A stretch of 64,000 bases of DNA from Thermodesulfovibrionales bacterium (GTDB lineage Bacteria; Nitrospirota; Thermodesulfovibrionia; Thermodesulfovibrionales; SM23-35): positions 24,316 through 88,315 of the forward strand of contig JAVHLL010000009.1 of NCBI GenBank assembly GCA_031082155.1, read 5' to 3'. This document shows positions 26,886-36,401 of the stretch, in pieces. A model generated the notes under the pieces. The model was not told the origin of the DNA. It was given only the letters and a program-made list of their open reading frames with translations, and made no database searches. The translations under genes and the position numbers were made by a program. The number at the start of each line of letters is the position of its first letter. The first letter of the stretch is position 1.

Positions 26886-28658
26886 TCAGGTGCTCGGTCG
26901 CACTGCCTTGAGATGAAGCTGGAGGTTTGTATTTCCTTCCCATACATTGACACACGGGGTAAAAACGATATCAACCGCGGGTGAGGTTCCAATCTTCTGA
27001 TAAATCGGGGCCATATGAAACCCTATCGCGTCAAGAGAGCGGTTTTTCTGTCTGAGCTTCATCTTGAGATGCAGATCCTTCACAACCTTTGGATATAGAA
27101 CTTCGAGTTTTTTTGAGCCCAGAAGAGGTTCGGGGTTCCCGCATCCAAAGGGTTCAATCATATCAAATTCTCTGGCGAGGTCGAACGTTATATCAGCAAG
27201 ATCTACCGTGGCGTCTATCTCGAGTACAGGAACTAAATCTTCAGGAGAGAGCCTTTCTTCTGCTATACTGTTCATACACTCCTCAAAAGAGTGAATGTCA
27301 CTGACATTCACTTCCAGCCCCGCAGCCTGCCGATGACCGCCAAAATCCCTTAAGTATTTCGTACATTGCGTGAGAGCCCGATAAATATTAAAAGGAGGAA
27401 TGCTCCGCGCTGAACCCCGCGCAACAGTTCCCTCTCTCGAAAGAATAAACGTCGGACGATACAATGCTTCTGCAATCCTCGATGCGACTATGCCGATGAC
27501 ACCCTTATGCCATCCTTCAGAAGAAAGGACGATTACAGAACGTACCCCTTTGTCTGCGAGCTGACGCATTGCTTCCTGGTAGACCACCTCCTCGATCTGC
27601 TGCCTCTCGGTATTGCATCTGTCCAGCCAGGAAGAGAGATCAACGGCTTCATCTTCTGAATCGGTGAGCAATAACCTGACGACATTCTCTGCGTTCGAAA
27701 TCCTTCCGGCTGCGTTTATCCGCGGGATCAGAGTGAAAAGGAGATGACCTGTCTTCAATGTTTTCCCCTCAATCCCTGCAACTTGTTTCAATGCCCGTAT
27801 CCCGGGACGGCAATTATTTTGCAGTAACTTTAGACCTTCTTTCACAAGAAGTCTGTTTTCACCCCATAGCGGTACAATGTCTCCCATTGTGCCGAGGGTC
27901 GCGAGATCCAGCAAGTCGTGAACCCGGTTCTTGTCTGCTGCTGATAGAGCCTGAGCAAGTTTAAACGCAATCCCGGCGCCTGACAGCGTAGAAAGTTCAG
28001 AGTTAGGGTCTGAGATTTTCGGATTGATTATAACGTCTGCATCAGGAAGCAGCAGAGAGCTTTGAGCAGAGAGAAAAGAGACAGAGTGCTGTTCTTTGAT
28101 CTGTGATATTGGTTGCTCTATGCTCTTTGCTCCGGACTTCCCTCTTTTCATGGGTTCATGGTGGTCAGTGATGATAAGGTCTATCCCTTTTTCTCTGCAA
28201 AGGGCCGCTGCATCGAACGAAGTGATGCCGCAATCAACGGTCACGATAAGGGATGCACCGACTTTCCTTGCAAACTCAACCGCATGGGGTTTGAATCCAT
28301 AGCCGTGTTCCATCCTGTCAGGTATGAAATAGCGGCAATCTACGCCGGACTGTTGAAGTACCTTGAGGGTTATTGCCGTTGCAGATATCCCGTCAACATC
28401 GTAATCACCATGAATAAGGACCCGTTCACCCCTGTGCGCAGCCGTCCGGATCCTCTCCACAGCACCTTCCATTCCTTTGATGAGAAAAGGGTCGGACAGG
28501 CACGAAACTTGGGGATTGAGGAACGAGTGTATCGCTTCAGGCGTCTTAATGCCACGGTTTACCAGTATCTGAGCAAGAACCGGAGATATGGAGGAGACGC
28601 TTGACAGGTAGGCTATGTATTCCTGGTTCGTTTTATTTACAACCCAGCGACGGTGCAT
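26886..28658 (-). CDS. recJ: Single-stranded-DNA exonuclease RecJ with an unusual insert
   Basis: The 590-residue protein carries the DHH phosphoesterase motifs DYDVDG (85-90), VDCGITSFD (141-149) and ITDHHEP (163-169), the DHHA1 domain with GGHRQAAG (about 465), and a C-terminal OB-fold region. RecJ degrades single strands 5' to 3' in recombination and repair. Between DHHEP and DADVIINPK the protein has about 35 serine/glutamine-rich residues (170-204, bases 28047-28151) where relatives have only a few. The DNA there is built of repeated AGAGCA/TGCTCT words and looks like an in-frame insertion. The frame stays open, so function is probably kept. Confidence 0.9.
   Translation of the reverse strand: MHRRWVVNKTNQEYIAYLSSVSSISPVLAQILVNRGIKTPEAIHSFLNPQVSCLSDPFLIKGMEGAVERIRTAAHRGERVLIHGDYDVDGISATAITLKVLQQSGVDCRYFIPDRMEHGYGFKPHAVEFARKVGASLIVTVDCGITSFDAAALCREKGIDLIITDHHEPMKRGKSGAKSIEQPISQIKEQHSVSFLSAQSSLLLPDADVIINPKISDPNSELSTLSGAGIAFKLAQALSAADKNRVHDLLDLATLGTMGDIVPLWGENRLLVKEGLKLLQNNCRPGIRALKQVAGIEGKTLKTGHLLFTLIPRINAAGRISNAENVVRLLLTDSEDEAVDLSSWLDRCNTERQQIEEVVYQEAMRQLADKGVRSVIVLSSEGWHKGVIGIVASRIAEALYRPTFILSREGTVARGSARSIPPFNIYRALTQCTKYLRDFGGHRQAAGLEVNVSDIHSFEECMNSIAEERLSPEDLVPVLEIDATVDLADITFDLAREFDMIEPFGCGNPEPLLGSKKLEVLYPKVVKDLHLKMKLRQKNRSLDAIGFHMAPIYQKIGTSPAVDIVFTPCVNVWEGNTNLQLHLKAVRPST
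28047..28151. repeat. Word-repeat DNA insert inside recJ
   Basis: About 105 bases rich in short repeated words (TGCTCTATGCTCTTTGCTCC on the plus strand; GAGAGCTTTGAGCAGAGAG nearby) sit in frame within recJ. Such slipped-word sequence is typical of intergenic filler rather than of coding DNA. Confidence 0.45.
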
Positions 28659-28780
28659 CTAAAGACCGTAAAGGGGAAAGCGTAAGTCATGGAAAAAGAA
28701 TGGGTGACGGCGCATGGGCAGGAAGATGAATGTCTTTCCCGGGTACGTTATGCCGGACACGTTACGCCTTGCGCATTTTG

Positions 28781-29692
28781 TTATTTTTTCGCAAAAGGTC
28801 TTGCCCCTCCCCACAGGAGAACGACCGGGCTTGCAACGAATATGGAAGAATATGTTCCGATAATAACCCCAATGATCATGGCAAGGGAAAAATCGTGGAG
28901 GACTTCTCCGCCGAAGAAGAAAAGCGCAAGTGAAGAAAGAAGGACCGTCAGCGAGGTAACGATCGTCCGGGACAGCACCTCGTTTATGCTGCTGTTCATG
29001 ACTGTTTCGACACGGTCCTTTTGTCTCATTTTCAGATTCTCCCGTATTCTGTCAAACACAACAACAGTGTCGGTCAGAGAATATCCGGCGATGGTGAGAA
29101 GGGCTGTGATGAGGATAAGATTGATTTCCTTCCCCATAAGGAAAAACAGGCCGAGAACTGCAAGGACGTCATGAAATGTCGCAACAGTGGCCCCAACGCC
29201 GAATTTAAACTGAAATCTGAAGGCCACATAGATAAGAATCCCGATAACTGCCATTGCAACAGCCTGTGCTGCATCCATCCTTAATCTGCTGCCGACTTTC
29301 GGCCCGATAACCGTCGTTGAATCTACCACATAGCGGTTGTCCGGAAATTTCTGGCTGAGAATGGTAGTAATGGTGTCTGACACCTGGCCGAGTTCCTGTT
29401 CAGTCTGTTTCACCCGGATCAGGATTTTGTTGACAGTCGGAAGATCCTGGAGGTCAAAGTCCCTGAGGCCGCTACTTTCAAGTGCTCCCCTCACATCATG
29501 GAGCGCAACAGGTTTTTCAAATTTGAATTGGATCGCTGTCCCTCCGGCGAAATCTATCCCAAGATTTGCACGTCCGGCTGCTATCTGGACAATTGCAATA
29601 ATACCAATAACCGAGAAAATGCCGGAAACGACAAACGCTATATATTTCTTGCCCAGGAAATTTATATTCGGGTTTTTAATCAGCTCAATCAT
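28781..29692 (-). CDS. secF: Protein translocase subunit SecF
   Basis: The 303-residue protein has six predicted membrane segments and the SecF signatures NLGIDFAGGTAIQF near residue 45, GPKVGSRLRMDA, FHDVLAVLG, and the DTVVVFDRIRENL motif around 205-218. With SecD it uses the proton-motive force to help exported proteins leave SecYEG. It follows secD by 22 bases. Confidence 0.95.
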   Translation of the reverse strand: MIELIKNPNINFLGKKYIAFVVSGIFSVIGIIAIVQIAAGRANLGIDFAGGTAIQFKFEKPVALHDVRGALESSGLRDFDLQDLPTVNKILIRVKQTEQELGQVSDTITTILSQKFPDNRYVVDSTTVIGPKVGSRLRMDAAQAVAMAVIGILIYVAFRFQFKFGVGATVATFHDVLAVLGLFFLMGKEINLILITALLTIAGYSLTDTVVVFDRIRENLKMRQKDRVETVMNSSINEVLSRTIVTSLTVLLSSLALFFFGGEVLHDFSLAMIIGVIIGTYSSIFVASPVVLLWGGARPFAKK

Positions 29693-29714
29693 GCGTTCTC
29701 CTTACAGGTATTGA

Positions 29715-31337
29715 TCAAATACTCAGCTTTTTGATTTCACGCCTGCTGTTTATTATGTCAAAAATTGATTTTGTCCCCACAAGTGCGGTGAAAAGATTAA
29801 TCGCAACGCCGAGACTGAGTGTTACGGCAAACCCTTTTATTGGACCCGTTCCGAACTGGAAGAGTACGGCAGCCGTTATCAGTGTGGTGACATGAGAGTC
29901 AAAGATGGTCCAGAAGGCCTTGTCATATCCGGAATCAATTGCTGCCCTGGGTGTTTTGCCAGCCCGTAACTCATCCCTCATCCTCTCGAACATCAGCACA
30001 TTGGAATCAACCGCCATGCCGATTGCGAGAATGATGCCGGCAATACCGGGGAGGGTGAGGGTTGCATTTAAGGATGCCATGGCGCCGAGCAGGAGGACGA
30101 TGTTCAGGAACAGGGCAAAATCGGCAATGACACCGGAAAGCCTGTAATAAAGGACCATAAAAATAACAACCGCGATGGTGCCTATAATGCCTGCCAGCTT
30201 GCCCGCCTCTATAGAGTCCCTTCCGAGAGAAGGGCCGACGGTAACATTCTGAAGCATCTTCATGGGTGCGGGCAGGGCGCCTGCCCTGAGCACGATGCTC
30301 AGGTCTTTTGCCTCATCCATTGTGAAATTCCCGGTTATCTGTGCGTTCCCTCCGGCGATTTTTTCCTGGATAACAGGTGCAGAGTATACTGTGTTATCGA
30401 GAATGATCGCAAGCCTCTTTTTCACGTTTGCACCGGTGACTTCCTCAAAAAGTTTTGCCCCTGCGGTGTTAAATGCGATAGAGACATAGGGTTCGCTGAA
30501 CTGTGTGTCGATATTCACCTTGGCATCGCTCAGAAGGTCGCCGGTAATGACTGCCTGTTTCTTGAGCAGGATCGGCAGCTTGTGCACCGCGCCAGTTTCC
30601 TTGTTGACCTTCTTCTCAAAGAGAATCTCGCCTCCTTCAGGGATCCTGTCGGCAACCTGTCTTATAAGCGCCTCTTCTTCTCCGGGTAATACTGAGGCAG
30701 GCAGTTCCGCAGCAATATTCGCCTCGTCATCCACGAGTTTAAACTCAAGCTGTGCAGTTCTCCCTATCAGGTCTATGGCGCGTTTAGGGTCCTTTACTCC
30801 GGGCAGCTGAACAACAATCTCATTTTCACCCTGTCTGTGAATGGTGGGTTCCGAGACCCCGAACTGGTCGATCCTGTTGCGGATCGTTTCCAGGGCCTGG
30901 TCAGCAGAACTGTCTTTAATGAGGGTTGCTTCTTTCTCAGAGATCCGGTATGCCAGTTTACTGCCGGTTTCGGCTATTACGAGGTTCGGATAATTGTCCT
31001 CCACCACCTTGCGAACCTCATTGGTTGCAGGGCTTACCGTAATATCCAGACCGTTTACTGCAACTTGACCTGCCACTTTTTTCTTTTCGAGGAGTTCTCT
31101 CAGTCTCGATGCGTATCTCTCGGTGGTTATAGTGACAGCTTTATCCCCTTCGACCTCAAAAACAAGATGGAGGCCTCCTTGGAGGTCAAGTCCCAATACG
31201 ATGCCCTTGTTCGGCATGCTTTTCTGCCACCATTCTGGCATATACTCGAAAACAGGGGTATTGGGAAGAAAGAAGACGACTGCAAGAACTACGGTTATGC
31301 TGATGAGGATTAATTTCCAGAGAACCTTTTTCTTCAT
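29715..31337 (-). CDS. secD: Protein translocase subunit SecD
   Basis: The 540-residue protein has an N-terminal membrane helix, a large periplasmic part with [23 protein letters not shown] and [13 protein letters not shown], and five C-terminal membrane segments with [17 protein letters not shown]. This is a normal SecD. It lies between yajC (12 bases upstream) and secF. Confidence 0.95.
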   Translation of the reverse strand: MKKKVLWKLILISITVVLAVVFFLPNTPVFEYMPEWWQKSMPNKGIVLGLDLQGGLHLVFEVEGDKAVTITTERYASRLRELLEKKKVAGQVAVNGLDITVSPATNEVRKVVEDNYPNLVIAETGSKLAYRISEKEATLIKDSSADQALETIRNRIDQFGVSEPTIHRQGENEIVVQLPGVKDPKRAIDLIGRTAQLEFKLVDDEANIAAELPASVLPGEEEALIRQVADRIPEGGEILFEKKVNKETGAVHKLPILLKKQAVITGDLLSDAKVNIDTQFSEPYVSIAFNTAGAKLFEEVTGANVKKRLAIILDNTVYSAPVIQEKIAGGNAQITGNFTMDEAKDLSIVLRAGALPAPMKMLQNVTVGPSLGRDSIEAGKLAGIIGTIAVVIFMVLYYRLSGVIADFALFLNIVLLLGAMASLNATLTLPGIAGIILAIGMAVDSNVLMFERMRDELRAGKTPRAAIDSGYDKAFWTIFDSHVTTLITAAVLFQFGTGPIKGFAVTLSLGVAINLFTALVGTKSIFDIINSRREIKKLSI

Positions 31338-31349
31338 TCGTCCCCCGTC

Positions 31350-31703
31350 TTATTCCTCGTCAGAGGTGGCTCTCAATGCTGCAATGTATGCTTTGCCAAA
31401 TTTCACCTTTACGTTTTCGGCAATCTTCACGGTGATGGTATTGGTACCGACCGCCTCGATCATTCCGTACACGCCGCCTGAGGTGATAATCTTGTCGCCT
31501 TTTTTGAGGTTGTCTATCATCAGTTTGTGTTCTTTTGCTTTCTTCTGCTGGGGCCTTATAAGAAGGAAATAGAAGACTACGAAAATGAGGATAAGAGGGA
31601 GAAGGCTCGTTAACAGTCCTGCAGGACCTCCCTGCTGCGTGCCTCCGCCTTGCGGGGGGGCCATGGCATATGCTACATCTATAATATTCAAGAGAAACAT
31701 CAT
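31350..31703 (-). CDS. yajC: Preprotein translocase subunit YajC
   Basis: The 117-residue protein has a glycine/proline-rich N-terminal part, one membrane helix (about 32-50) ending in LIRPQQKKAKEH, and the cytoplasmic domain with LKKGDKIITSGGVYG. It is an accessory of the SecDF complex. It is the first gene of the run; CCTCCC in the plus strand just above its start is a good Shine-Dalgarno. Confidence 0.95.
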   Translation of the reverse strand: MMFLLNIIDVAYAMAPPQGGGTQQGGPAGLLTSLLPLILIFVVFYFLLIRPQQKKAKEHKLMIDNLKKGDKIITSGGVYGMIEAVGTNTITVKIAENVKVKFGKAYIAALRATSDEE

Positions 31704-31823
31704 ACACCTCCCGGAAAAGTTTTAAATGATACTATACCTTCTTGAACGGTTTTTTATCAAGCCAAATAGATTCCAGACCGGGCGCGCCCTCCTTATCAAG
31801 GAAAGGTGTGGGGAGGTTCTGGC

Positions 31824-31879
31824 AAAGAATTTCCCCAACACCCTCTCTCGCTTCCCCTTGTAAGGGAGGGGAATTCTTT
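31824..31879. repeat. Inverted-repeat element in the yajC / Mur ligase divergent spacer
   Basis: AAAGAATTTCCCC (31824-31836) and GGGGAATTCTTT (31868-31879) are near-perfect inverted copies around a second dyad, CCCCTTGTAAGGG. The preceding GGTGTGGGGA (31805-31814) also pairs imperfectly with TTCCCCAACACC. It could be a REP-like palindromic unit. There is no T-run after the stem in either direction. Confidence 0.4.
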
Positions 31880-31930
31880 CATCAATGACCGCAAATCATC
31901 CTACTGTTTGAGTTAGAATAAAGATTACGT

Positions 31931-33274
31931 ATGGCAAAGATATTCTTTTCGGGCATCGGCGGGAGCGGCATGTCGGCCATAGCATGTTTTATGGCAGACA
32001 AGGGGAATGTTATTGTGGGCTCTGACCGCTCCTTTGACCGTGACCCTGACAATTATCTCTGCAAGGTTTTAAAAGAAAAAGGCGTAACGATTGTCCCCCA
32101 GGACGGCTCTGGTATCGACACGTCTTTTGATTTTGCCGTATTCAGCACCGCGGTCGAGGACGATCAGCCTGAGGCGAGGAAAGCCGGAAAGGCGGGCATT
32201 CCGGTGAAGACGCGTCCTGAATATCTCCGGGAGATCATCGGAACCTATGAGACCATCGCAGTGGGGGGCACCAGCGGAAAATCCACTACCGCAGGGATGC
32301 TGGCTTTTCTTATGAAACAACTGAATATGGAGCCGAATTTCATCGGGGGTGGAAGGGTGAAGCAATTCAGGGAAGCAGGTGCCCCTGGAAACTCTCTGGT
32401 CGGGAAGTCAGACCTTCTCATTGTAGAAGCCTGTGAATCGGACGGTTCGCTCATTCATTATCAGCCTTCTTTTTCCCTTATCGGCAATCTCAGCCTTGAT
32501 CATAATCCGGTTGACGAGACTGCAGCAATGTTCGAGGCCCTTGGCAGGAATACGAATAAACAGGTCATCATAAATGCAGATGACCGGCACTTAAGCCGGT
32601 GTAATTTTGCCAAACCGGTCCGGTTCTCGGTCGATTCCGAATCGGAATACCGTGCGACAGGCATAGACTATAAGTCATTCGACACGACCTTTACCCTGCG
32701 GGGTGCAGAGTTTCAACTCTCCCTTCCCGGTAAATACAATCTCTATAATGCCGTTGCATGTATTGCCCTGCTCTCTGAACAGGGAGTTGATCTGAAAAGG
32801 ATTGCGGACATCATTCCTGATTTTTCGGGAATCGAACGGCGATTCGATGTTCACCTGAACGATGGCACGCATCTTGTCATTGATGATTATGCCCATAATC
32901 CGCACAAAATAGAATCGTTGATGGGTTGTACCGGGAGAATCCGCACTAAGATCTGTTATATCTTCCAGCCCCATGGCTATGGGCCGACTCGGCTCATGAA
33001 AGCAGGATATGTTGAAACATTCATACGAAATCTCCGCGAAGGAGACCATCTCTTTCTCCTGCCGATTTTTTATGCCGGCGGCACATCGGTAAAAGACATT
33101 GCAAGTGAAGATCTGGTGCAAGAGATACGCTCAGCAGGGAAATCTGCCGAGGTTCTCCCTGAACGTTCCGCGCTGTTTTCTCGTCTCGGAGAGTGGAATA
33201 CCTGCATCGTTTTTGGTGCCCGTGATGAATCTCTTTCGGATTTTGCACGGGAGATTGCCGGAAGACTCATATGA
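31931..33274 (+). CDS. MurC-like Mur ligase family protein
   Basis: The 447-residue protein has the three Mur ligase domains: a Rossmann-type N terminus (FSGIGGSGMSAIACFM), the ATP loop (AVGGTSGKSTTAGM, about 111-124) with GNLSLDHNPVD, and a C-terminal domain with GIERRFDV, IDDYAHNP and FQPHGYGPTRLM. This resembles UDP-N-acetylmuramate:alanine ligase and Mpl, but the loop reads SGKST instead of HGKTT and the usual PHRYTRT reads PHGYGPT. It may be a divergent MurC, a recycling ligase, or an amino-acid ligase of another pathway. No other mur synthesis gene adjoins it. Its stop overlaps the helicase gene by four bases. Confidence 0.75.
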   Translation: MAKIFFSGIGGSGMSAIACFMADKGNVIVGSDRSFDRDPDNYLCKVLKEKGVTIVPQDGSGIDTSFDFAVFSTAVEDDQPEARKAGKAGIPVKTRPEYLREIIGTYETIAVGGTSGKSTTAGMLAFLMKQLNMEPNFIGGGRVKQFREAGAPGNSLVGKSDLLIVEACESDGSLIHYQPSFSLIGNLSLDHNPVDETAAMFEALGRNTNKQVIINADDRHLSRCNFAKPVRFSVDSESEYRATGIDYKSFDTTFTLRGAEFQLSLPGKYNLYNAVACIALLSEQGVDLKRIADIIPDFSGIERRFDVHLNDGTHLVIDDYAHNPHKIESLMGCTGRIRTKICYIFQPHGYGPTRLMKAGYVETFIRNLREGDHLFLLPIFYAGGTSVKDIASEDLVQEIRSAGKSAEVLPERSALFSRLGEWNTCIVFGARDESLSDFAREIAGRLI

Positions 33275-35250
33275 AAAAATATCGTCTCCATCGGGAGTCC
33301 GCGGATCTCAGGATAGACTACAAACAGGAACTGAATCCTGAACAGTATGCGGTTGTGTTCCATCAGAACGGCCCGGTTCTTGTTCTCGCAGGCGCCGGGA
33401 CAGGAAAAACACGTACAGTCACCTACCGGGTTGCCCGGCTTATAGAGACGGACGTCAGACCGGAGAGCATCCTCCTTTTAACATTCACAAACAAGGCCGC
33501 GAAGGAAATGATGCGGCGAGCGGAGTTTCTGATCGGCAGGAATATTCAGGGTCTCCGGGGAGGCACATTTCATCATGTCGGGAATATGATTCTGCGGCGC
33601 CATTGTCTCCTTCTCGGGTATAAAGAGGGTTTTTCCATCCTGGACAGGGAAGACGCAAAGGAACTTTTTGATATCTGTGCTCCGGAACGAAAGCAGAAAG
33701 AGACCATTATCCCAAAAGGCTCTGTGCTTTGTGAGATGCATAGTCTCATGGTAAATTCTGAACGCAGTATCGAAGAGATCGTACACCAGCGCTTTCCGCA
33801 TTTCACCGATGTGACGGACGAGCTTCAGCGGATTATGGCGCTTTATGAAAGCAAGAAAATTGCGCTTAACCTTATGGATTTCGATGACCTGCTCAGCAAC
33901 TGGAAAAAATTACTCATCGAACACGAGAAGATACGGGAGCTTTATGCTTCGAAGTTCCTCCATATTCTTGTCGATGAATATCAGGACACCAACAGGCTTC
34001 AGGCTGACATCGTCGATCTGCTCGCATCCCGAAACAGGAACCTGATGGTAGTCGGGGACGACGCCCAGTCAATCTATTCTTTCAGAGGAGCTGATTTCGA
34101 GAATATCCTGAAATTCCCTGAACGATATCCGGATGCGACAACCTACACGCTCACCGTGAATTACCGGTCAACTCCTGAAATACTGACCCTTGCCAATAAA
34201 AGTATCATCAATAACATAAGACAGTTTCAGAAGGAACTTCATTCAATAAAGAGTCCCGGGAGCATCCCGTATATCGTACCGCTCAGGGATGCCTTTCAGC
34301 AGGCTGATTTTGTGGCACAAAGGATCATTGAAATGAATGCAGAGGGGCTGTCCCTGAGCGAGATCGCAGTCCTCTACCGCTCTCACTACCAGTCGATGGA
34401 ACTGCAGATGGAACTCCAGCGGAGGGGAATTCCCTTTGAAGTACGGTCAGGTCTCAAATTTTTTGAACTCGCACATATTAAGGATATCCTCTCTTTTCTC
34501 CGGGTTCTTGTGAATGCCTATGACGAACTGAGCTGGAAACGTATTCTGAAATTAATCCCTGGTATCGGAAATATCACCGCGGCAAAACTCTGGGATATGA
34601 TGAACCGTTCGGAGTTTCCTTTTGATACGGTTTTCGATCTGGGCAAGTTTGTGCCCCGCAAAGCTCTGGATGCGTTTCATCTCTTTCTGCACCTCTTGAA
34701 AACCCTCAGGGAAGGAGAGTACGGGCATGCTATTTTACCCCCTGCAACCGCCATTGAACATATTCTGAGAACCGGCTATGAAGATTATCTCTACCGCTAT
34801 TATCCGAATGCGCAGGAGCGGATAGAAGATATCGAGCAGATGACACGCTTCGCCCTGCAATATACTTCTCTGGAACTCTTTGTCAGTGAATTAAGCCTCC
34901 AGAGCGTGTCCGGGGGGGAGGAAGACGAAGAGGAGGCGGAGGGGGAATGTGTTATACTCTCTACAGTACACCAGGCTAAAGGCCTTGAATGGAAGGCGGT
35001 TTTTGTGGTTGGTCTGATCGACGGAAGGTTCCCCTCGGCCAAGTCCCTGAGAACTGATGATGAAGAAGAGGAGAGAAGGCTTTTTTATGTTGCGGTTACA
35101 AGGGCGAAGGAAGAACTCTTTCTCTGTTATCCCCTTGCCTCGGAAGACTGGTACGGCCTTGGATTTCTGAGGCCGTCACGATTTATTAAAGAATTACCCG
35201 AGGATGTATATGAAGAGGTTGTTGTAGAGGACAGCAATGAAATATATTGA
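33271..35250 (+). CDS. UvrD/PcrA-family ATP-dependent DNA helicase
   Basis: The 659-residue SF1A helicase has Q-motif-like LNPEQYAVV, Walker A GAGTGKT (41-47), LTFTNKAAKEMMRR, VDEYQDTN (Walker B), GDDAQSIYSFRGA, LTVNYRSTPEIL, STVHQAKGLEWKAVF and YVAVTRAKEEL. It should unwind DNA 3' to 5'. It is shorter than E. coli UvrD and lacks its basic C-terminal tail. It overlaps the Mur-like ligase by four bases and the membrane protein gene by 14, so the three are co-translated, an odd combination of functions. Confidence 0.9.
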   Translation: MKKYRLHRESADLRIDYKQELNPEQYAVVFHQNGPVLVLAGAGTGKTRTVTYRVARLIETDVRPESILLLTFTNKAAKEMMRRAEFLIGRNIQGLRGGTFHHVGNMILRRHCLLLGYKEGFSILDREDAKELFDICAPERKQKETIIPKGSVLCEMHSLMVNSERSIEEIVHQRFPHFTDVTDELQRIMALYESKKIALNLMDFDDLLSNWKKLLIEHEKIRELYASKFLHILVDEYQDTNRLQADIVDLLASRNRNLMVVGDDAQSIYSFRGADFENILKFPERYPDATTYTLTVNYRSTPEILTLANKSIINNIRQFQKELHSIKSPGSIPYIVPLRDAFQQADFVAQRIIEMNAEGLSLSEIAVLYRSHYQSMELQMELQRRGIPFEVRSGLKFFELAHIKDILSFLRVLVNAYDELSWKRILKLIPGIGNITAAKLWDMMNRSEFPFDTVFDLGKFVPRKALDAFHLFLHLLKTLREGEYGHAILPPATAIEHILRTGYEDYLYRYYPNAQERIEDIEQMTRFALQYTSLELFVSELSLQSVSGGEEDEEEAEGECVILSTVHQAKGLEWKAVFVVGLIDGRFPSAKSLRTDDEEEERRLFYVAVTRAKEELFLCYPLASEDWYGLGFLRPSRFIKELPEDVYEEVVVEDSNEIY

Positions 35251-36241
35251 AGCCATTAAGGATGGATTCAGTCTCATCAACAGGAACTGGCAGCTCGTTC
35301 TGATCCAGGTCGGCATGATATTCACGATTGTCCTTGCGTTTTTCATTATAGTCGGAATACCCCTTGCCATAGCATTCATAATGTTCGGCATAGATCTTAC
35401 CACTATGACATCTGTCGAGAATATCCTTCAAATGTTCCGGGGTACCTCAGACCTCCTGTCCAGATACCTGGGACTTATTTTCATGGTCCTTGCAAGTTTT
35501 GTTGTGTATTTTCTTGCTGTTGCCATGCTCGAAATTTATGTTTTTGGCGGTTCTGTCGGCGTTATTGGGAGGTCAGTACTCGAGGAGAACCTGAAATTTT
35601 CCGTCCGTATTTTCATGGAGGAAGCGAAACGCCTTTTCCTTCGGCTCATCGGGTTCACCTCTGTCATGGGCATCATTTTTATCATCGCTTCCTTTTTTCT
35701 TGGCCTTCTGGTCGGCGGAATAGCAGCGATAATCTCTTTTGCGCAGAGCCAGGATTCAACCCTCGCGCTCTTCTTCGGCATTTTCTTTTCCCTCATCCTG
35801 ATAATCCTTCTCTTCGCAATGATCCTCGGAATCCTTTCGATAACCCTTTATGGGATAGCAGCCTTATTCTTTCAAGGGACAGGTGTTTTTAAGTCTGTCA
35901 GGGGGGCAATAAAGTTCCTTAAAACATACCCGAACGGCTTCTGGCTTTACAGCGTGCTTTTTGTCGGCCATCTTCTCGCGAGTTTTCTCCTCAGTCTTCT
36001 TGTGTATCCCTTTACCTTCATCCCTCTGGTGGGACCGATTTTTTCTTTTCCGTATCAGCTTGTCTCCATAGGTTTCCAGACCTACCTTGGCCTTGTCATC
36101 ATCGCCATAGTTCTGAGCTACTACTATAGGAAGGAATTCCCAACCGAGCCTGCCGTAGGGATGAACGAAAAACCTGACCGGGAATTATCTTCTGAAAAGG
36201 GGAATGCAACGTCAGAAACTGAAGCACAGGAGAATGCATAG
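35237..36241 (+). CDS. Polytopic membrane protein of unknown function
   Basis: I do not recognise the family with confidence. The 334-residue protein has about six hydrophobic segments (roughly 22-50, 78-105, 138-170, 182-212, 235-262 and 270-295), phenylalanine- and isoleucine-rich, and a hydrophilic acidic tail (ATSETEAQENA). The layout resembles DUF975-like or glycerophosphodiesterase-membrane-domain-like proteins. It overlaps the helicase gene by 14 bases and is the last gene before a convergent border. Confidence 0.7.
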   Translation: MKYIEAIKDGFSLINRNWQLVLIQVGMIFTIVLAFFIIVGIPLAIAFIMFGIDLTTMTSVENILQMFRGTSDLLSRYLGLIFMVLASFVVYFLAVAMLEIYVFGGSVGVIGRSVLEENLKFSVRIFMEEAKRLFLRLIGFTSVMGIIFIIASFFLGLLVGGIAAIISFAQSQDSTLALFFGIFFSLILIILLFAMILGILSITLYGIAALFFQGTGVFKSVRGAIKFLKTYPNGFWLYSVLFVGHLLASFLLSLLVYPFTFIPLVGPIFSFPYQLVSIGFQTYLGLVIIAIVLSYYYRKEFPTEPAVGMNEKPDRELSSEKGNATSETEAQENA

Positions 36242-36299
36242 CGAACCCTTTTTCAGATATTTGAGGATTAACCTACATTATTCATAATCTGCTTATGCA

Positions 36300-36401
36300 A
36301 TACGGCGGATACGGTATTTGAGCGGCTTTATCCCGATTCTTATCGGGATACCTCGGAGGGCGATAGCACGAGAATGAGCGAAAATACTGTATCTGCCGTA
36401 T
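36300..36401. repeat. 102-bp element with imperfect terminal inverted repeats and an inner hairpin
   Basis: The left arm (36300-36323, beginning ATACGGCGGATACGGTATTT) and the right arm (36378-36401, ending ATACTGTATCTGCCGTAT) pair over about 24 bases with three or so mismatches. Inside is a perfect hairpin TATCCCGAT-TCT-TATCGGGATA. The right arm ends exactly at the stop codon of the convergent phosphatase gene. It could be a MITE/REP-type repeat acting as a bidirectional terminator; there is no clear U-tract. Confidence 0.55.
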
